Source: Candidatus Tectomicrobia bacterium | Lineage (GTDB): Bacteria; UBA8248 | NCBI GenBank assembly: GCA_016192135.1 | Contig: JACPUR010000035.1 | Span: 186,001-250,000, forward strand | Length of the DNA stretch: 64,000 nucleotides | Direction of reading: 5' to 3' | Program-made: the position numbers and the translations under genes | The notes under the pieces: generated by a model | Seen by the model: only the letters and a program-made list of their open reading frames with translations | Databases searched by the model: none | What the model was told of the DNA's origin: nothing | Shown here: in pieces, positions 27,735-38,805 of the stretch | Numbering within the stretch: the stretch's first letter is position 1 | How the letters are laid out: each line of letters begins with the position of its first letter

Positions 27735-29282
27735 ATGAAAGGCATGGGATGGCGGGCCGCGGTGGTCGCCGTCGTGATCGGCGCCGCGGTCTTTTTCCTG
27801 ATTCCCCCGAAGGAGCGCCTCCACCTCGGGCTGGACCTGCAGGGCGGGATCCATCTCGTGCTGGAAGTCCAGGCCGAGAAGGCGGTGGAGGCGAAGGTCG
27901 ACCGTTATTTCGCCGAGATCCAGAGCCGTCTCACCCAGGATGACATCCGCACCCAGACCCTCCGGCGAGAGGGAAACCGCGTCACCATCGGCTTGGTCAG
28001 GGAAAGCGACCGGGGCAAGCTCCTCTCCCTGATGGCGGGCTATCCGGACCTCGTCCTCCAGGGCACCGAGGGCGCTCCCCCCACCTTCGCCTACGCGATG
28101 CCGGCCCAGCAGGCCAACCGCATCATGGATCAGGCGGCGGCCCAGGCCATCGAGACGCTTCGCAACCGAGTGGACCAGTTCGGCGTGCGCGAGCCCTTGC
28201 TGCAACGCCAGGGGGAGCGCCGGATCATCGTCCAGCTCCCCGGCGTGCAGGACCCCGCACGCGCCAAGGCCCTCATCGGCAAGACGGCCCAGCTCGAGTT
28301 CAAGCTGGTGGACGATTCCGCGAACGCGGCCCAGGCCCAGCAGACGGGGCCGCCCGAGGGGACGCAGCTCCTCTTCGAGACGAGGCGCGATCCGGCGACG
28401 GGGCAGACGGTCCGCCAGACGCCCCTGATCGTGAAGCGGGAGGCCCTCCTGACGGGCGACAACCTGACGGACGCCCGGGTGGAGATCGGCGACCGCTTCA
28501 ATCAGCCCTACGTCAGCGTGGCTTTCGACTCCCTGGGCGCGCAGACCTTCGACCGCGTCACGGCGGCCAACGTGGGCAAGCGGCTGGCCATCGTGCTGGA
28601 CGGGGTGGTGTACAGCGCTCCGGTCATCCAGGAGCGGATCAGCGGGGGGAGGGCGCAGATCACCGGCAGCTTCACCATCGAGGAAGCGCGAGACCTGGCC
28701 ATCGCCCTGCGGGCGGGGGCGCTGCCGGCGCCGGTCCAGGTGCTGGAGGAGCGGACGGTGGGGCCTTCCCTTGGGTCGGACTCCATCCGCCAGGGCATCA
28801 TCAGTATCGTCGTGGGCTTTCTTCTCACCGCGGTTTTCATGTGTTTCTACTACAGGCTGAGCGGCTCCGTCGCGGTGCTGGCCCTGGTGCTGAACCTCCT
28901 GATTATGATGGGCGCCCTCGGCTTCTTCGAGGCCACCCTGACCCTGCCCGGAATCGCGGGAATCATCCTGACGGTCGGCATGGCCGTTGACGCGAACGTT
29001 CTCATCTTCGAGCGCATCCGAGAGGAACTCCGCCTCGGGAAGACGGTCCGCTCCGCCCTGGACGCCGGCTACAACAAGGCCTTCCTCACCATCCTGGACT
29101 CGAACGTAACCACCCTGGTGGCCGCCCTGGTGCTGCTCCAGTTCGGGACGGGCCCCATCAAGGGTTTCGCCATTACCTTGAGCGTGGGTATCATCGTCAG
29201 CATGTTCACCGCCATCTTCGTGACTCGCTTGATCTATGACTTCGTGCTTTCCCGGCACGACGTGAGGAGCCTGAGCATCTGA
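27735..29282 (+). CDS. secD: Protein translocase subunit SecD
   Basis: 515 residues with six membrane helices and a periplasmic P1 domain. Markers are LGLDLQGGIHLVLEV near the start, the P1 region with TLRNRVDQFGVREPLLQRQG, and the transport motif GIILTVGMAVDANVLIFERIREE. With SecF it uses the proton-motive force to finish export through SecYEG. The secF ATG overlaps its TGA (TGATG). Confidence 0.97.
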   Translation: MKGMGWRAAVVAVVIGAAVFFLIPPKERLHLGLDLQGGIHLVLEVQAEKAVEAKVDRYFAEIQSRLTQDDIRTQTLRREGNRVTIGLVRESDRGKLLSLMAGYPDLVLQGTEGAPPTFAYAMPAQQANRIMDQAAAQAIETLRNRVDQFGVREPLLQRQGERRIIVQLPGVQDPARAKALIGKTAQLEFKLVDDSANAAQAQQTGPPEGTQLLFETRRDPATGQTVRQTPLIVKREALLTGDNLTDARVEIGDRFNQPYVSVAFDSLGAQTFDRVTAANVGKRLAIVLDGVVYSAPVIQERISGGRAQITGSFTIEEARDLAIALRAGALPAPVQVLEERTVGPSLGSDSIRQGIISIVVGFLLTAVFMCFYYRLSGSVAVLALVLNLLIMMGALGFFEATLTLPGIAGIILTVGMAVDANVLIFERIREELRLGKTVRSALDAGYNKAFLTILDSNVTTLVAALVLLQFGTGPIKGFAITLSVGIIVSMFTAIFVTRLIYDFVLSRHDVRSLSI

Positions 29283-30217
29283 TGGAATTCTTCCGGCCCG
29301 GCTTGAATTTCGACTTCGTAGGCAAGCGGAAGATGTTCATGGGTGTCTCCGCCGCCGCGATCCTTCTCTCCTTCGTTCTCCTCGCGACGCGGGGGCTGAA
29401 CTACGGCATCGACTTCGTGGGAGGGACCATCGTCCAGGTGGCCTTCAAGGAGAAGAAGCCCATCGGCGACATCCGTGGGGCGGTTTCGGCCCTGAACCTG
29501 GGCGACGCCCTCATCCAGGAGTTCGGCTCGGATCGCGAATTCCTGATCCGGGTGAAGGAGTTCCGCAGCGACGTGGAGGGCGTGGACAAGCGGATCGCGG
29601 GAGCGTTGGAAAAATCCTTCGGAAAAGGTTCCTTGGAGATTCGGCGCACGGAGTCGGTGGGGCCCCAGGTGGGGGAGGACCTGAAGCGGAAGGCGATGAG
29701 CAGCCTTATTTTCGCCTGTATCGGCATTCTGATTTATGTGGGGCTGCGCTTCCGGTTCGTGCCGGCGGCGGCCTCCATCGTCGCCCTTCTCCATGACGTT
29801 ATCATCACGATGGGGATCCTGTCCCTGACCGGCAAGGAATTCAACCTCCCCATTGTGGCCGCCGTGCTCACCATCATCGGCTACTCCATCAACGACACCA
29901 TCGTCATCTTCGACCGCATCCGGGAGAACACGCGCCTCTCGCGGCGCTCGGAACTGGGCGAGGTAATCAACTCATCCATCAACCAGACTCTCTCCCGCAC
30001 CATTCTCACCGGCGGCACCACGCTGCTCACGCTTCTGGCCTTTTTCTTTCTAGGCGGGGAGGTGATCGCGGACTTCTCCTTTATCCTGATTGTGGGAATC
30101 ATCATTGGGACCTATTCCTCCATCTACGTCGCCAGCCCCATCCTCGTGGCCTTCCCCGGCTACTCGGGGGGCGCCGCAGCGCCCAGGCGCAGCAAGAAGG
30201 CCGCCGCCCGGGCGTAA
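29282..30217 (+). CDS. secF: Protein translocase subunit SecF
   Basis: 311 residues. The opening FVGKRKMFMGVSAAAILLSF leads to NYGIDFVGGTIVQV, and the membrane core has IGYSINDTIVIFDRIRENTR. Six helices, the usual size. It ends about 70 bases from the convergent argG gene. The tail is Arg/Lys/Ala-rich (RRSKKAAARA). Confidence 0.97.
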   Translation: MEFFRPGLNFDFVGKRKMFMGVSAAAILLSFVLLATRGLNYGIDFVGGTIVQVAFKEKKPIGDIRGAVSALNLGDALIQEFGSDREFLIRVKEFRSDVEGVDKRIAGALEKSFGKGSLEIRRTESVGPQVGEDLKRKAMSSLIFACIGILIYVGLRFRFVPAAASIVALLHDVIITMGILSLTGKEFNLPIVAAVLTIIGYSINDTIVIFDRIRENTRLSRRSELGEVINSSINQTLSRTILTGGTTLLTLLAFFFLGGEVIADFSFILIVGIIIGTYSSIYVASPILVAFPGYSGGAAAPRRSKKAAARA

Positions 30218-30286
30218 GTTTCCGCCGCGTCATCTTGCGTTTAGGCGTGAAAAAGCCCCGAAGGCGGCCCTTTTATGCGCGCGGGA

Positions 30287-31501
30287 TTAGTTCCCCCGCT
30301 GGGCCCGGACCTTGAGCCGGAGGGCGTTCAGGCGGATGAAGCCATCGGCGTCCTTTTGCGCGTAGACCGAGTCGGCCTCGAAGGTGGCGAGGTCGGGCCG
30401 GTAGAGGTTCTTCTCCTTGGGGGCTCTCCTCCCCACCACTTGGCAGGTCCCCTTGAAGAGCTTCACCCGGGCGGTGCCCCAGACCGAGCGGGCCGCCTCG
30501 TCCACGGCCGCCTGGATGAACTCCCGCTCGGGCGAGAACCAGAAACCGTTGTAGACGAGCCGCGCATACTGGGGAATGAGCGAGTCCCGCAGGTGGAGCA
30601 CCTCGCGGTCGAGGGTCAGGGACTCGACCCCGCGCCGGGCGGCGTGGAGGACGGTGCCGGCCGGGGTTTCGTACACCCCCCGGCTCTTCATCCCGACGAA
30701 ACGGTTCTCGACCAAGTCCACCCGGCCCACGCCGTGGCTCCCGGCCAAGGCATTCAGGCGCTCCATGAGGGCCACCGGAGCGAGCCGCTCGCCGTCCAGC
30801 GAAACCGCGTCGCCGTTCTCGAAGCCGACTTCCACGTAGGCGGGCTTGTCCGGCGCCTTCTCGGGGGAGACGGTGAGGACGAACATGTCCGCCGGAGGCT
30901 CGGCCCAGGGATCCTCCAGGATGCCTCCCTCGAAGCTGATGTGGAGGAGGTTGCGATCCATCGAGTAGGGCTTCGCCGCCGTGACGGGCACCGGAATGCC
31001 GTGCCGCTGGGCATAGGCGACGAGCTCGGAGCGTCCGCCGAAGTCCCACGTGCGCCAGGGGGCGATGACGGTGATCGAGGGGTCGAAGGCCGCGTAGCCC
31101 ATCTCGAAGCGCACCTGGTCGTTGCCCTTGCCCGTCGCGCCGTGGGCCACGGCGTCGGCCCCCGTCTTGCGCACCACCTCCATCTGCCCCTTGGCGATGA
31201 TGGGCCGGGCGATCGAGGTACCCAGGAGATAGGAGCCTTCGTACACGGCCCCCGCCCGGAGCATGGGGAAGACGAAGTCCCGGGCGAACTCTTCGCGGAG
31301 GTCCAGGACGTGGCATTCGTCCGCCCCCGTCGCCAGCGCCTTCTTCTCGAGGCCCTCAAGCTCCCCCGTTCCCTGGCCCACGTCCGCCGCGTAGGCCACG
31401 ACCGGGCAGCGGTAGGTCTCCTTGATCCACTTCAGCATGACCGAGGTGTCGAGCCCGCCGGAGTAGGCGAGCACCACCTTTTGCGGCTTAGCGGCCATCA
31501 T
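30287..31501 (-). CDS. argG: Argininosuccinate synthase
   Basis: 404 residues, standard length. The PP-loop [16 protein letters not shown] (10-25) binds ATP; citrulline- and aspartate-binding blocks follow ([29 protein letters not shown]). It joins citrulline and aspartate. Two adjacent ATGs (31501 and 31498) are possible; both lie inside the end of argF, overlapping it by 11-14 bases with the ribosome site GGGGGAA in argF coding sequence. It is the last gene of the leftward arg set, which lacks argH. Confidence 0.96.
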   Translation of the reverse strand: MMAAKPQKVVLAYSGGLDTSVMLKWIKETYRCPVVAYAADVGQGTGELEGLEKKALATGADECHVLDLREEFARDFVFPMLRAGAVYEGSYLLGTSIARPIIAKGQMEVVRKTGADAVAHGATGKGNDQVRFEMGYAAFDPSITVIAPWRTWDFGGRSELVAYAQRHGIPVPVTAAKPYSMDRNLLHISFEGGILEDPWAEPPADMFVLTVSPEKAPDKPAYVEVGFENGDAVSLDGERLAPVALMERLNALAGSHGVGRVDLVENRFVGMKSRGVYETPAGTVLHAARRGVESLTLDREVLHLRDSLIPQYARLVYNGFWFSPEREFIQAAVDEAARSVWGTARVKLFKGTCQVVGRRAPKEKNLYRPDLATFEADSVYAQKDADGFIRLNALRLKVRAQRGN

Positions 31502-32417
31502 TTCCCCCGAGAAGGACTTCCAGAAGGATCTTCTGCGCGTGGAGGCGGTTCCCCGCCTGCTGGAACACCACGCTGCGCGGCCCGTCGATGACCTCGGCCG
31601 AGACTTCTTCCCCCCGGTGGGCCGGGAGGCAATGCATGAAGACGGCGTCCTTGTCCGCCCAATGGAAAGTCTCGCCGTGCACGCGGTAGGGCGTGAGCAG
31701 CTCGTGGCGGAGGGCTTCCTCGCCCTCCTGGCCCATGGAGGTCCAGACGTCGGTGTAAAGAGCGTGAGCGCCCCCGCACGCCGCCTGGATCTCGTTCGTT
31801 ATCTGGATGATGGCGCCCGAGGCCGCCGCAAGTTCCCGCGCCCGGGCCACGACCCCCGCATCGGGCTGAAGCTCGGGCGGGCAGGCGACGCTCACCCTCA
31901 CCCCAATCAACGCGCCCACGAGGAGGAGGGAGTGGGCCACATTGTTCCCGTCCCCCAGGTAGGCGAGCTTGAGGCCCTCCAGGCGCCCGAAGCGCTCGAG
32001 GAGGGTGAGGAAGTCCGCCAGCGCCTGGCAGGGATGGTGCAGGTCCGTCAATCCGTTGATGACCGGAACCGAGGCGTGGCGGGCGATCTCCTCCACCCGC
32101 TCGTGGCCGAAGGTGCGGACGACGATCCCGTCCACGTACTCGCTTAGCACGCGGGCGCTGTCCGCGGGCGTCTCGCCCCGGGCGAGCTGAGTGTCCTGCG
32201 GGGAGAGGAAGATGGTCCTCCCGCCGAGCTGGGCCACGCCCGCCTCGAAGGAGACGCGCGTGCGCGTCGAATGCTTCTCGAACAGCAGGGCCAGGGTCTT
32301 CCCCGCCAGGGAAGCGGACCGGGCGGAGCGTCCCCGGCGCTTGCGGTCGAGGGCCTCCCGCAGGAGCTCGCGCGTCTTCTCGGCCGAGAGCTCGGTGCCG
32401 TCCAGGTAGTCCTTCAT
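31488..32417 (-). CDS. argF: Ornithine carbamoyltransferase
   Basis: 309 residues. The carbamoyl-phosphate motif STRTR (50-54) is followed by the HPCQALAD block, DVWTSMGQE, and [11 protein letters not shown] with the catalytic Cys. It makes citrulline. Its ATG shares a base with the argD TGA (TGATG), and its end overlaps argG. Confidence 0.96.
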   Translation of the reverse strand: MKDYLDGTELSAEKTRELLREALDRKRRGRSARSASLAGKTLALLFEKHSTRTRVSFEAGVAQLGGRTIFLSPQDTQLARGETPADSARVLSEYVDGIVVRTFGHERVEEIARHASVPVINGLTDLHHPCQALADFLTLLERFGRLEGLKLAYLGDGNNVAHSLLLVGALIGVRVSVACPPELQPDAGVVARARELAAASGAIIQITNEIQAACGGAHALYTDVWTSMGQEGEEALRHELLTPYRVHGETFHWADKDAVFMHCLPAHRGEEVSAEVIDGPRSVVFQQAGNRLHAQKILLEVLLGGNDGR

Positions 32418-33610
32418 CACGCCGCAAGGTCCTTCAGCGCGCCGTCCAGGAAGTCCGCCAGCCTGTCGATCATCGCGGGCTCCACCACCAGGGGCGGGAT
32501 GAGCCGGATCACTTTTCCCACCGCCACGTTCAGGAGGAAGCCGGCCGCCAGGCCCTTCGTCACGATGGATGCCGCGTCCCGGTCCACCTCCATTCCCAGG
32601 AGGAGTCCCTTCCCGCGAACGTCCTTCACGATGGGATGGCGCGAGGCCAGCTCCCGGAGGCGCTTCAGGGCGTGATTCGACACCTCCTCCACCCGCCCGA
32701 GGAAGCCCGGGGCCAGGGTGGCATCCATGGCCGCGCAGCCCGCCGCCGTGGCCAGCGGGTTGCCCCCGAAGGTGGCCGCGTGGTCCCCCGGCTCGAAGGC
32801 CATGGCCTTGTCGCTCGCCACCAGGGCGCCGATGGCGGTGCCGCCGGCCAGGCCCTTGGCCAGGCTCATGGCGTCGGGCGCCACGCCGTAGTGCTCGTGC
32901 GCCCAGAGCTTCCCGGTGCGGCCCATCCCCACCTGGACCTCGTCGAAGAGAAGCAGGAGGTCGTTGGCGTCGCAGATGTCCCGGAGCCCCTGGAGGAAGC
33001 CCTCGGGGGGGACGTTGACCCCTCCCTCGCCTTGGATGGGCTCGACCAGGATGGCGCAGGTCTTCTCGCTCACCGCGGCCGCCACCGATTCGATATCCCC
33101 GAAGGGGAGATAGCGGAAGCCGGGCACGAGAGGATGGTAGCCCTTGTGGAACTTTTCCTGGCCCGTCGCCGTCATGGAGGCGAAGGTCCGGCCGTGGAAG
33201 CTCGCCTGGAAGCTCAGGATCTCGTGCCGCCCCTCCCCGTGCTTCTTGTGGGAGTACTTGCGCGCCAGCTTGATCGCGGCCTCGACGGCCTCGGTGCCGC
33301 TGTTGCAGAAAAAGACCTTGTGGCCGAAGGAGTTCTGGGTGAGGCGCTCGGCCAGGCGGATCTGCGGCTCGATGTGGTAGAGGTTCGACACGTGGAGGAG
33401 CCTGCCCGCCTGCTCCCGAAGCGCCGCCACCACCGCCGGATGGCAATGGCCCAGGTTGCACACCGCCAGCCCCGAGACGAAGTCGAGGTACTCCTTCCCG
33501 TCCGCATCCCACACGCGGCAGCCCTGCCCGCGTACCAGCGCCACCGGGTAGCGGCCGTAGGTGGGGGCCACGTGCTGGGCGGCGAGCGAGACGAGCGCGG
33601 CGTTGGACAT
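32417..33610 (-). CDS. argD: Acetylornithine aminotransferase
   Basis: 397 residues, class III PLP aminotransferase. Markers are VFFCNSGTEAVEAAIKLARKY, LLFDEVQVGMGRTGKLWAHEHYGV (PLP Asp) and the PLP lysine in MSLAKGLAGG (near 249). It converts N-acetylglutamate semialdehyde to acetylornithine and may also serve in lysine synthesis. It begins 28 bases after argB and is coupled to argF. Confidence 0.94.
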   Translation of the reverse strand: MSNAALVSLAAQHVAPTYGRYPVALVRGQGCRVWDADGKEYLDFVSGLAVCNLGHCHPAVVAALREQAGRLLHVSNLYHIEPQIRLAERLTQNSFGHKVFFCNSGTEAVEAAIKLARKYSHKKHGEGRHEILSFQASFHGRTFASMTATGQEKFHKGYHPLVPGFRYLPFGDIESVAAAVSEKTCAILVEPIQGEGGVNVPPEGFLQGLRDICDANDLLLLFDEVQVGMGRTGKLWAHEHYGVAPDAMSLAKGLAGGTAIGALVASDKAMAFEPGDHAATFGGNPLATAAGCAAMDATLAPGFLGRVEEVSNHALKRLRELASRHPIVKDVRGKGLLLGMEVDRDAASIVTKGLAAGFLLNVAVGKVIRLIPPLVVEPAMIDRLADFLDGALKDLAA

Positions 33611-33638
33611 CGCGGTGTTCCTTTCTCTGAACCGGGGC

Positions 33639-34514
33639 TCAGCGAACGATCTGGGTGCCCACCCCTTCGTCGGTGAACACTTCCAGGAGGACGGCGTGGG
33701 GGACTCGGCCGTCCACGATATGGGCCTTCTTCACGCCGGAGGCCAGGGCTTCCAGGCAGGCCTCCACCTTGGGGATCATGCCGCCCTGGATGACGCCCTC
33801 TTCCCGCAGCCGCTGCGCGTCGGGAGCCTTCAGGGTGCTGATGAGGTTTCCCTTCTTGTCCTGAATTCCGGGGACGTCGGTCAGGAGAATGAACTTCTCC
33901 GCGGCCAGGGCGCCGGCGATGGCCCCGGCGGCGGAGTCGGCGTTGATGTTGTAGACGTTCCCGTCGTCGTCCACCCCCAGCGGGGCGATCACCGGGATGT
34001 AGTGCGCCCGGGTGAGGTGGTGGATGATGCCGGGCTCGACCCTCACCACCTCGCCCACATGGCCGAGGTCGACGATCTCGTCCGCGCCCTCGGCGGTCTT
34101 GCGGCTCAAGGTGAGCTTCCGCGCGCGCGTCAGCCCGGCGTCCGATCCGGAGAGGCCCACCGCGGCCCCTCCGTGGCGGTTGATGAGCCGGACGATGCCC
34201 TTATTGGTCGAGCCCGAGAGCACCATCTCCACCACCCCGACGGTTTCTTCGTCCGTGACCCGGAGGCCCTCGATGAACTCGGTCGCCTTGCCGATCTTCT
34301 TGAGGAGATCCCCGATCTGGGGCCCGCCCCCGTGGACGACCACGACGTTGATGCCCACGTACTTGAGCAGCACCACGTCCTGGGCGAAGGGCGACTGCAG
34401 GCCCTTCTCCACCTGAGCGGCCCCGCCGTACTTGATCACCACGGTCTTCCCCGAGAAGCGCTGGATGTAGGGAAGCGCCTCGACCAGGGTGGCCGCCCGT
34501 TCTCTCGCGTCCAT
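33639..34514 (-). CDS. argB: Acetylglutamate kinase
   Basis: 291 residues. Key blocks are VVIKYGGAAQ at the start, VVLLKYVGINVVVVHGGGPQI, and the C-terminal GGMIPKVEACLEALASGVKKAHIVDGR. It phosphorylates N-acetylglutamate and is usually the arginine-feedback step. ATG 34514 follows GAGGAGCACC; the upstream open frame is unconserved. A 103-base gap separates it from hslU, so it may have its own promoter. Confidence 0.96.
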   Translation of the reverse strand: MDARERAATLVEALPYIQRFSGKTVVIKYGGAAQVEKGLQSPFAQDVVLLKYVGINVVVVHGGGPQIGDLLKKIGKATEFIEGLRVTDEETVGVVEMVLSGSTNKGIVRLINRHGGAAVGLSGSDAGLTRARKLTLSRKTAEGADEIVDLGHVGEVVRVEPGIIHHLTRAHYIPVIAPLGVDDDGNVYNINADSAAGAIAGALAAEKFILLTDVPGIQDKKGNLISTLKAPDAQRLREEGVIQGGMIPKVEACLEALASGVKKAHIVDGRVPHAVLLEVFTDEGVGTQIVR

Positions 34515-34617
34515 GGTGCTCCTCACTGTGCCGGAAGGGCTACCAACAGGGCGGGAAATATACACCGGGGGGAGGGCGGGGCCAAGGGGAGGAGGAAAGG
34601 CCGGTCCCGGGGCGGAA

Positions 34618-35976
34618 TCAGAGGATGTAGCGGCTCAAGTCGAGGTTTTCGACGATGTCCTGGAGCTTATCGCGGACGTAGGCGGCGTCGATGGAGATCT
34701 CCTGTCCGGCCATGTCCGGGGCGGAGAAGGAGATGTCCTCCAGCAGGCGCTCCATGATGGTGTGGAGCCGGCGCGCGCCGATGTTCTCCGTCTGCTCGTT
34801 GATCCGGGCGGCGAAGCCCGCCACCTCCTGGATGGCGTCGTCGGTGAAGGAGATCTTCACGCCCTCGGTGGCCAGGAGAGCCGGGTACTGCCGCACGAGG
34901 GCGTTCTCCGGCTCCTTGAGGATGCGCACGAAGTCCTCCCGGCCCAGGGGCTTGAGCTCCACCCGGATGGGGAAGCGCCCCTGGAGCTCGGGCAGGAGGT
35001 CCGAGGGCTTGGCCATGTGGAAGGCGCCCGCCGCGATGAAGAGGATGTGGTCCGTCTTGACCGGCCCGTGCTTTGTCTGGACGGTCGAGCCCTCGACGAT
35101 GGGCAGGAGGTCGCGCTGCACCCCCTCCCGTGAGACGTCGGGGCCGTGGCGGCCGCCCCCGCTGGTGGCGATCTTGTCGATCTCGTCGAGGAACACGATG
35201 CCCGACTGCTCGGTGCGGTGAATGGCCTCGGAGTTCGCCTTGTCCGGATCGATGAGCTTGTCGGCCTCCTCCTGGCAGAGGAGCTTGAAGGCCTCCGGCA
35301 CCCGCATGCGGCGGGTGCGGTTCCGCGGAGGAAAGAGGCCGCCCATGATCTCCTTGATGTTCAGCCCCATCTGCTCGAGGTCAGGCCCGCCCAGGAACTG
35401 GATCTCCGGCCCCTTGTCGCTCACTTGCATCTCGACCTCGCGGTCGTCCAGCCTGCCCTCCTCCAGGAGGGAGCGGAACTTCTCCCGGGTCCGCTTGTAG
35501 CTTTCCTCGCCCAGGGGATCGCGCGGCTGGCCCCGCTCGTCGATGGCGGCGAAGCCCGGGGGGCGGGGCAGGAGGAGGTCCAGCAGGCGCTCCTCGGCCA
35601 GATTCTCCGCGCGCACCCGGTTGACCTCGCGCATCTCCTCGCGGACCATGTTCCGGGCCAGCTCGACGAGATCGCGGATGATGCTCTCCACGTCCCTGCC
35701 CACGTAGCCCACCTCGGTGAACTTGCTCGCCTCCACCTTGATGAAGGGGCTCTTGGCCAGGCGGGCGAGGCGGCGGGCGATCTCCGTTTTCCCCACACCG
35801 GTCGGGCCGATCATGATGATGTTCTTGGGGGCGATGTCCTCCCCGATCTCGGGGGGGAGCTGCTGGCGCCGCCAGCGGTTGCGCAGCGCGATGGCGACGG
35901 CGCGCTTCGCCTCCGCCTGGCCGATGACATAGCGGTCGAGTTCTTCGACGATGCGGGCGGGGATGAGCTGTTCCAT
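34618..35976 (-). CDS. hslU: HslU, ATPase subunit of the HslVU protease
   Basis: 452 residues, AAA+ unfoldase. It opens [34 protein letters not shown]; Walker A is [15 protein letters not shown] (near 57), the intermediate I-domain is in the middle, and Walker B is [11 protein letters not shown]. The C-terminus ends LSRYIL, the conserved tail that inserts in HslV. Start overlaps the hslV stop by one base (TGATG). Confidence 0.97.
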   Translation of the reverse strand: MEQLIPARIVEELDRYVIGQAEAKRAVAIALRNRWRRQQLPPEIGEDIAPKNIIMIGPTGVGKTEIARRLARLAKSPFIKVEASKFTEVGYVGRDVESIIRDLVELARNMVREEMREVNRVRAENLAEERLLDLLLPRPPGFAAIDERGQPRDPLGEESYKRTREKFRSLLEEGRLDDREVEMQVSDKGPEIQFLGGPDLEQMGLNIKEIMGGLFPPRNRTRRMRVPEAFKLLCQEEADKLIDPDKANSEAIHRTEQSGIVFLDEIDKIATSGGGRHGPDVSREGVQRDLLPIVEGSTVQTKHGPVKTDHILFIAAGAFHMAKPSDLLPELQGRFPIRVELKPLGREDFVRILKEPENALVRQYPALLATEGVKISFTDDAIQEVAGFAARINEQTENIGARRLHTIMERLLEDISFSAPDMAGQEISIDAAYVRDKLQDIVENLDLSRYIL

Positions 35977-36524
35977 CAGAGGCTTTCGATCGTGATCTTG
36001 TGGTTGGTGTAGATGCAGATATCCGCCGTGATGTCCAAGGCGCGGCGGACGACGTCGGCGGCGGCCAGTTCAGGCTCCAGGCTGAGGATCCCGCGTGCCG
36101 CCGCCGTGGCGATGGGACCGCCGCTTCCGATGCCCAGGATTCCGTCGTCGGGCTCGATGATGTCCCCGGTGCCCGAGAGGATGAGGGAGGTTTCCTGGTT
36201 CGCGACGGCGAGCAGGGCCTCCAGCCGCCGGAGCACCCGGTCCGTGCGCCAGTCTTTTCCCATCTCGACGGCGGCCCGGGCGAGGTTGCCGCGGTACTCC
36301 TCGAGCTTTCCCTCGAAGCGCTCGAAGAGGGCGATGGCGTCCGAGGCGGAGCCCGCGAAGCCGGCGAGGACCTTCCCCCCGCTCAGGCGGCGGATCTTGA
36401 CCGCGCCGAGCTTGACGGCCGTCTGGCCCATCGTGACCTGGCCGTCCCCGCCCATGGCCGTCTGGCCGCGGTAGCGGACGGCGAGGATGGTGGTGGAGCG
36501 GATCCTGGCATTGGGTTCGGTCAT
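35976..36524 (-). CDS. hslV: HslV, peptidase subunit of the HslVU protease
   Basis: 182 residues, proteasome-beta-like. The family nucleophile is the first Thr of TTILAVRY; here ten residues precede it after the Met, so a propeptide must be removed. The [11 protein letters not shown] and [14 protein letters not shown] blocks are standard. The ATG overlaps the xerC stop (ATGA). It forms the degradation chamber with HslU. Confidence 0.96.
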   Translation of the reverse strand: MTEPNARIRSTTILAVRYRGQTAMGGDGQVTMGQTAVKLGAVKIRRLSGGKVLAGFAGSASDAIALFERFEGKLEEYRGNLARAAVEMGKDWRTDRVLRRLEALLAVANQETSLILSGTGDIIEPDDGILGIGSGGPIATAAARGILSLEPELAAADVVRRALDITADICIYTNHKITIESL

Positions 36525-37504
36525 TGGCGTTTTTCCCGTTTCCTTCCTGGAGCGCCGCGCTCCTTGGCCCGGGGGTGCGCGGCGTCGTACACGGCCCGGA
36601 GATGATCGAAATTCACCTGGGTGTAGCGCTGGGTGGTGGAAAGGCTCGCGTGGCCCAGCAGCTCCTGGATGGACCGCAGGTCCGCCCCGTCCTCCAGGAG
36701 ATGGGTCGCCGCGCTGTGGCGCAGCGCGTGCGGAGTGAAATGATAGCCGAACCCACCCTTGAGTTCATAGCCCCGCAGGATGTCTCGGGCCCGGTCCGTC
36801 GTGAGCCGCCCGCCGCGCGCGCTGCGGAAGAAGGGCGACGCCCCGCACTCGGCTTCCCCGGCCGGCAGGGGAGGGCGCTCCGGCCGGAAGCGCTCGACGG
36901 CCTGGGCCGCCTTCTTCGTCATGGGGACGATGCGCTCCTTCCGGCCCTTGCCGCGCACCCGGAGGAGGCGCTCCTTCGTGTCCACGTCCTCATTGTTCAG
37001 GGCCGCCAGCTCCCCCACCCGGAGACCGGAGCCGTAAAGGATCTCCAGCATGGCCAGGTCCCGCCGCCCCTCGGGGGTGGCGGGGTCGGGCAGCTTCAGG
37101 AGCCGGTCGGCGTCGTCCACCGGGAGGAAGGCCGGCAGCTTGCGGGACTGCTTCGGGGAAGGGATTCCCTCGGCCGGGTTCTCCGCCGCGAGCCCCTCGC
37201 GCCGGAGGAAGCGGAAGAAGGTCCGCAGGCTCGACAGGTGGCGGTTGACCGTGGAGGCGTCCACCCGGCGCCGGTGCATGTGGCCCAGGTAGGCCCGCAC
37301 CGCCAGGGCGTTCACTTCCTCGGGGGTAACCGGCCCTCCCGCCCATTCCCGCAGGAAGCGGTCGAAGTCGGCCAGATCCGAGGCATAGGCCCGCAGCGTG
37401 TGCTCCGAGGCGTTGCGCTCCTCGCGGAGGTGAGCCTCGAAGCGGCGGCGGGCTCCGGCCAGGCCGCCGGTCAGGCGACCTGGGGCATCATCCGCTCGAT
37501 CCAT
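36521..37504 (-). CDS. xerC: Tyrosine recombinase XerC
   Basis: 327 residues. N-terminal SAM-like core-binding domain ([23 protein letters not shown]), then the catalytic domain with Arg in [33 protein letters not shown] with the Tyr nucleophile. It resolves chromosome dimers with a XerD partner. A Gly-rich insertion ([19 protein letters not shown]) is modest. Location next to trmFO and hslVU matches the codV position of Bacillus, supporting a chromosomal Xer rather than an integrase. It overlaps trmFO by 34 bases. Confidence 0.93.
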   Translation of the reverse strand: MDRADDAPGRLTGGLAGARRRFEAHLREERNASEHTLRAYASDLADFDRFLREWAGGPVTPEEVNALAVRAYLGHMHRRRVDASTVNRHLSSLRTFFRFLRREGLAAENPAEGIPSPKQSRKLPAFLPVDDADRLLKLPDPATPEGRRDLAMLEILYGSGLRVGELAALNNEDVDTKERLLRVRGKGRKERIVPMTKKAAQAVERFRPERPPLPAGEAECGASPFFRSARGGRLTTDRARDILRGYELKGGFGYHFTPHALRHSAATHLLEDGADLRSIQELLGHASLSTTQRYTQVNFDHLRAVYDAAHPRAKERGAPGRKREKRQ

Positions 37505-38805
37505 GGCTTGAGGTCCCTCAAGGCGCGCTCGATGACGTGCCGCTTGCGCTCCTTGCGCGGGACCCGCTTCTCCAGGGGCGGGAAGAGTCCGAAGTTGACG
37601 TTCATCGGCTGGAAGTTCTTGGGGTCCGCCTCCACGATGTAGTGGTTGAGCGCCCCCAGGGCCGTGGTGGGGGGAGGCGGGACGATGGGCTCCCCCCGCA
37701 GGAGCGCCGCCGCGTTCAGGCCCGCGAGGAGGCCGATGGCGGAGGATTCGAGATAGCCCTCGACCCCGGTGATCTGGCCCGCCACGAACAAGTGAGGGTG
37801 GCGCTTGAGCTGGAGGGTGACCCGCATGAGCTTGGGGGCGTTGATGTAGGTGTTTCGGTGCAGGCTTCCGAAGCGGAGGAAGCGCGCGTTCCCGAGCCCC
37901 GGGAGCTGGGAGAAGATGCGCTTCTGCTCCGGGTAGCGGAGGCGGGTCTGGAACCCCACCATGGAGAAGAACTCCCCGGTCAGGTCCTCGCGCCGGAGCT
38001 GGACCACGGCGTGGTAGGTCTGCCCCGTCTCAGGATGCTCCAGCCCCACCGGCTTCATCGGTCCGAAGGCCAGGGTGTCGCGCCCCCGGCTCGCCATCTC
38101 CTCGATGGGCAGGCAGCCCTCGAAGTAGACGGCCTTCTCGAAGTCCCTCAGCGGAATCTTCTCGCCTCCGACGACGGCGTCGATGAAGCGGTTGTAGTCC
38201 GCCTCGCTCAGGCCGATGTTCAGGTAATCCCCCTCGCTCTCCTCCGCCATGTCCTTTCCGTAGCGGGAGGCCTGGAAGGCCACCGACATGTCGATGCTCT
38301 CGCCGTAGAGAATAGGGGAGATGGCGTCGTAGAAGTAGAGGTACTTTCCCTGGGTCAGCCGCGCCACCTCTGCCGCGAGCGCAGGGCTGGTGAGGGGGCC
38401 GGTGGCGAGGATGGTCGGCGCCTCCCCATCGAGGGAGGTCACTTCCTCCCGGTGTACGCGGATGCGGGGCTCTCCCTGGATCGCCTCGGTCACCTTCTTG
38501 CTGAACTGGGCGCGGTCCACGGCCAGGGCGGTGCCCGCCGGGACCCGGGTGGCGTCCGCGGCCTGGAGGATGAGGGAGTCGAGCCGCCGCATCTCCTCCT
38601 TCAGCAGCCCCGAGGCGTTCTCCAGCGAGTTGGAGCGCAGCGAATTGGAGCAGACGAGTTCCGCCAGGCCGTCCGATTGATGGGCGGCGGTCGGGACCAG
38701 GGGGCGCATCTCGTAGAGATCCACCTCGATGCCCCGCTTCGCCGCCTGCCAGGCCGCCTCGCTCCCCGCGAGGCCGCCGCCGATGACGCGCAGCCGCGCG
38801 CTCAA
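37471..38805 (-). CDS. trmFO: tRNA uracil-54 methyltransferase (FADH2/folate), TrmFO
   Basis: 444 residues from a TTG at 38805, eight bases after AGGAGG and overlapping the topA stop (TTGA). The FAD motif is [13 protein letters not shown] (7-19). The two catalytic cysteines are Cys52 ([11 protein letters not shown]) and Cys231 ([13 protein letters not shown]). It uses methylenetetrahydrofolate to methylate U54 in the tRNA T loop. The topA-trmFO-xerC-hslVU order is like that in Bacillus. Confidence 0.96.
   Translation of the reverse strand: MSARLRVIGGGLAGSEAAWQAAKRGIEVDLYEMRPLVPTAAHQSDGLAELVCSNSLRSNSLENASGLLKEEMRRLDSLILQAADATRVPAGTALAVDRAQFSKKVTEAIQGEPRIRVHREEVTSLDGEAPTILATGPLTSPALAAEVARLTQGKYLYFYDAISPILYGESIDMSVAFQASRYGKDMAEESEGDYLNIGLSEADYNRFIDAVVGGEKIPLRDFEKAVYFEGCLPIEEMASRGRDTLAFGPMKPVGLEHPETGQTYHAVVQLRREDLTGEFFSMVGFQTRLRYPEQKRIFSQLPGLGNARFLRFGSLHRNTYINAPKLMRVTLQLKRHPHLFVAGQITGVEGYLESSAIGLLAGLNAAALLRGEPIVPPPPTTALGALNHYIVEADPKNFQPMNVNFGLFPPLEKRVPRKERKRHVIERALRDLKPWIERMMPQVA

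Noticed and set aside
30218-30286. Terminator between convergent secF and argG (AAAAAGCCCCGAAGGCGGCCCTTTT region).
   Set aside because: The arms pair only over about three GC pairs with a bulge of several bases; too weak to call.
36521-37504. Phage or integron integrase.
   Set aside because: Length, motif spacing and position beside trmFO-hslVU fit a chromosomal XerC; no att-like repeats or phage genes are near.
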